Assembly: GCA_041846495.1 (NCBI GenBank)
Contig: JBGZEX010000072.1
Coordinates: 1-43,248, forward strand
Direction: 5' to 3'
DNA: 43,248 nucleotides
DNA from: JBGZEX01 sp041846495
Lineage (GTDB): Bacteria > Bacteroidota > Bacteroidia > Bacteroidales > Marinifilaceae
Position numbers and translations under genes: made by a program
Part shown: in pieces, positions 42,101-43,248 of the stretch
Layout: the number at the start of each line of letters is the position of its first letter
How positions within the stretch are numbered: position 1 is the first letter of the stretch
Notes under the pieces: model-generated
Database searches by the model: none
The model's input: the letters and a program-made list of their open reading frames with translations, nothing else
Told to the model about the DNA's origin: nothing

Positions 42101-43248
42101 GTGCCAATCTGTATTATATACTCTGTATCCTCTTCTCATTGACGGTGCTTTTGGGCATTTCGATGATGAGTAGGGTGAAGACCTCGGTTTGGGGTAATTT
42201 TATCAGCGCCTTCAGTATTTTTGCAGGCATACTGATGACTTTATGGTATAACGGCATATTTTCCGCATGGACGATATATCCTTTTATGGCAATAGGTATC
42301 GTTGCCGGTATTTCCATAGCCTATCGGGTGAAAATGATAGAGATGCCGCAATTGGTGGCCTTATTGAACGGCATAGGAGGAGCGGCTTCGGCTCTCGTGG
42401 GTATTCTCGCATTGTACGGAATAGGTTTGTCGAATACGGAGTATCCGGTGTTTTCGAATGTTACTTCGGCTCTTGCAATCGTGGTGGGTACGGTGACTCT
42501 GGTCGGAAGTTTGGTGGCTGCCGGAAAATTGCATAAGTTGATATCCCAGCGTCCGGTAGTATGGAATAATCATGCATTCGTCAACGGACTTAGTTTTATT
42601 TTAGCCGTGTCGGCTGTTGCGGTTTCGTTTTTTATCGCTCCGGCATACGGTTTGAGATTTTATGTACTGGCTGCGGGATTGGTATTCGGCGGTTTGTTCG
42701 GACTCTCTTTTTCCATACGGGTGGGAGGTGCCGATATGCCGATAACCATATCCCTTTTGAATTCGTTGAGCGGAGTTGCGGGGGCTATTGCCGGAATGGC
42801 CGTGGGGGATATTTTCCTTGTAGCGGTAGGCGGTATCGTAGGTGCTTCAGGACTTTTGCTCACTCAAATAATGTGCCGGGCCATGAATAGAAGTCTGATG
42901 GATATCCTTACCGGAAAAACCGCAGTGGGAGGCAAAAGCCCGAAGCCTGTTCCTTCGGCGGTCGCTGCCGGCAAGCCTTTGAATGAAGGCGGCGGACGGA
43001 CGGCATCCGAAGTGTTGAAATCGGCCAAGCGGGTCATCATCGTTCCGGGTTACGGGATGGCTTTGGCCCAGGCTCAGCATCAGGTGCGGCAGCTCTCGGA
43101 TAAGTTGGAATCCGGGGGAGCGGAGGTGCGCTATGCCATCCATCCCGTGGCGGGCCGTATGCCGGGTCATATGAACGTGCTTTTGGCCGAGGCGGACGTG
43201 CCTTACGAAAAACTCTACGAGATGTCGGCGATAAACGGGGATTTTGCG
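42097..43248 (+). CDS. pntB: NAD(P) transhydrogenase beta subunit, 3' end cut by window
   Basis: The first 384 codons of PntB, open to the last base; the full protein is usually about 460 residues. The N-terminal part has many transmembrane helices (ALLNGIGGAASALVG, VVWNNHAFVNGLSFILAVSAVAVSF, ITISLLNSLSGVAGAIAGMAVG) and forms the proton channel. The C-terminal dIII part begins near ASEVLKSAKRVIIVPGYGMALAQAQH, the NADP-binding loop, followed by IHPVAGRMPGHMNVLLAEA. The ATG overlaps the pntAB stop. Confidence 0.95.
   Translation, partial: MSANLYYILCILFSLTVLLGISMMSRVKTSVWGNFISAFSIFAGILMTLWYNGIFSAWTIYPFMAIGIVAGISIAYRVKMIEMPQLVALLNGIGGAASALVGILALYGIGLSNTEYPVFSNVTSALAIVVGTVTLVGSLVAAGKLHKLISQRPVVWNNHAFVNGLSFILAVSAVAVSFFIAPAYGLRFYVLAAGLVFGGLFGLSFSIRVGGADMPITISLLNSLSGVAGAIAGMAVGDIFLVAVGGIVGASGLLLTQIMCRAMNRSLMDILTGKTAVGGKSPKPVPSAVAAGKPLNEGGGRTASEVLKSAKRVIIVPGYGMALAQAQHQVRQLSDKLESGGAEVRYAIHPVAGRMPGHMNVLLAEADVPYEKLYEMSAINGDFA

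Noticed and set aside
1..43248. tRNA, rRNA or insertion sequence
   Set aside because: No cloverleaf with a CCA-type end, no rRNA sequence, and no transposase or paired terminal repeats were seen by eye.

Overview
The window is chromosomal DNA of a Bacteroidota member, most likely order Bacteroidales. Supporting signs are promoters of the Bacteroidota type (TTTG or TTG near -33, TAnnTTTG near -7, about 20 bases apart), weak or absent Shine-Dalgarno sequences, a lipoprotein with WG repeats, an EF-G2-like elongation factor paralog, the short truncated glycogen-synthase-like protein, and a three-gene pnt transhydrogenase. I cannot name the genus from sequence alone. The MurE DNPR motif suggests meso-diaminopimelate peptidoglycan.

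Layout. 1-5609 (+): an EF-G paralog cut by the window edge, rsmE and clpB, closed by a perfect 40-base palindrome. 5737-9548 (+): a promoter followed by a tightly overlapping cassette of two SGNH-type proteins and an MBOAT acyltransferase, probably a periplasmic O-acylation system. 9583-10398 (-): a GT5-like glycogen synthase remnant family protein with its own promoter. 10777-32915 (+): a 22 kb co-directional run with yraN, osmC-like, prfA and pyrF, then the dcw cell wall and division cluster rsmH-ftsL-ftsI-murE-mraY-murD-ftsW-murG-murC-ftsQ-ftsA-ftsZ, followed immediately by a second ftsZ, then engB, xseA, xseB and dacB. Most dcw junctions are ATGA or longer overlaps, so the genes are probably co-transcribed and translationally coupled. 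mraZ, murF, murB and ddl are not in the cluster.

32903-36414 (-): a decayed open frame split by one TAG, a large WG-repeat lipoprotein and a small membrane-anchored protein. 36512-40294 is an accessory island with AT-richer, less biased codons: a frameshifted HEPN-type gene, a 72-residue acidic protein and an intact Fic protein (all -), a bidirectional hairpin, broken coding remnants, a 23-bp tandem repeat and an AAA_14/DUF4143 ATPase (+). 40488-43248 (+): a good promoter followed by pntAA-pntAB-pntB, with pntB cut by the window end.

The most notable features are the tandem pair of intact but divergent FtsZ proteins next to an FtsA whose second phosphate-binding loop is degenerate, the EF-G paralog with an altered GTPase centre, and the Fic/acidic protein/HEPN island. 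Novelty of any of these cannot be judged without database searches.
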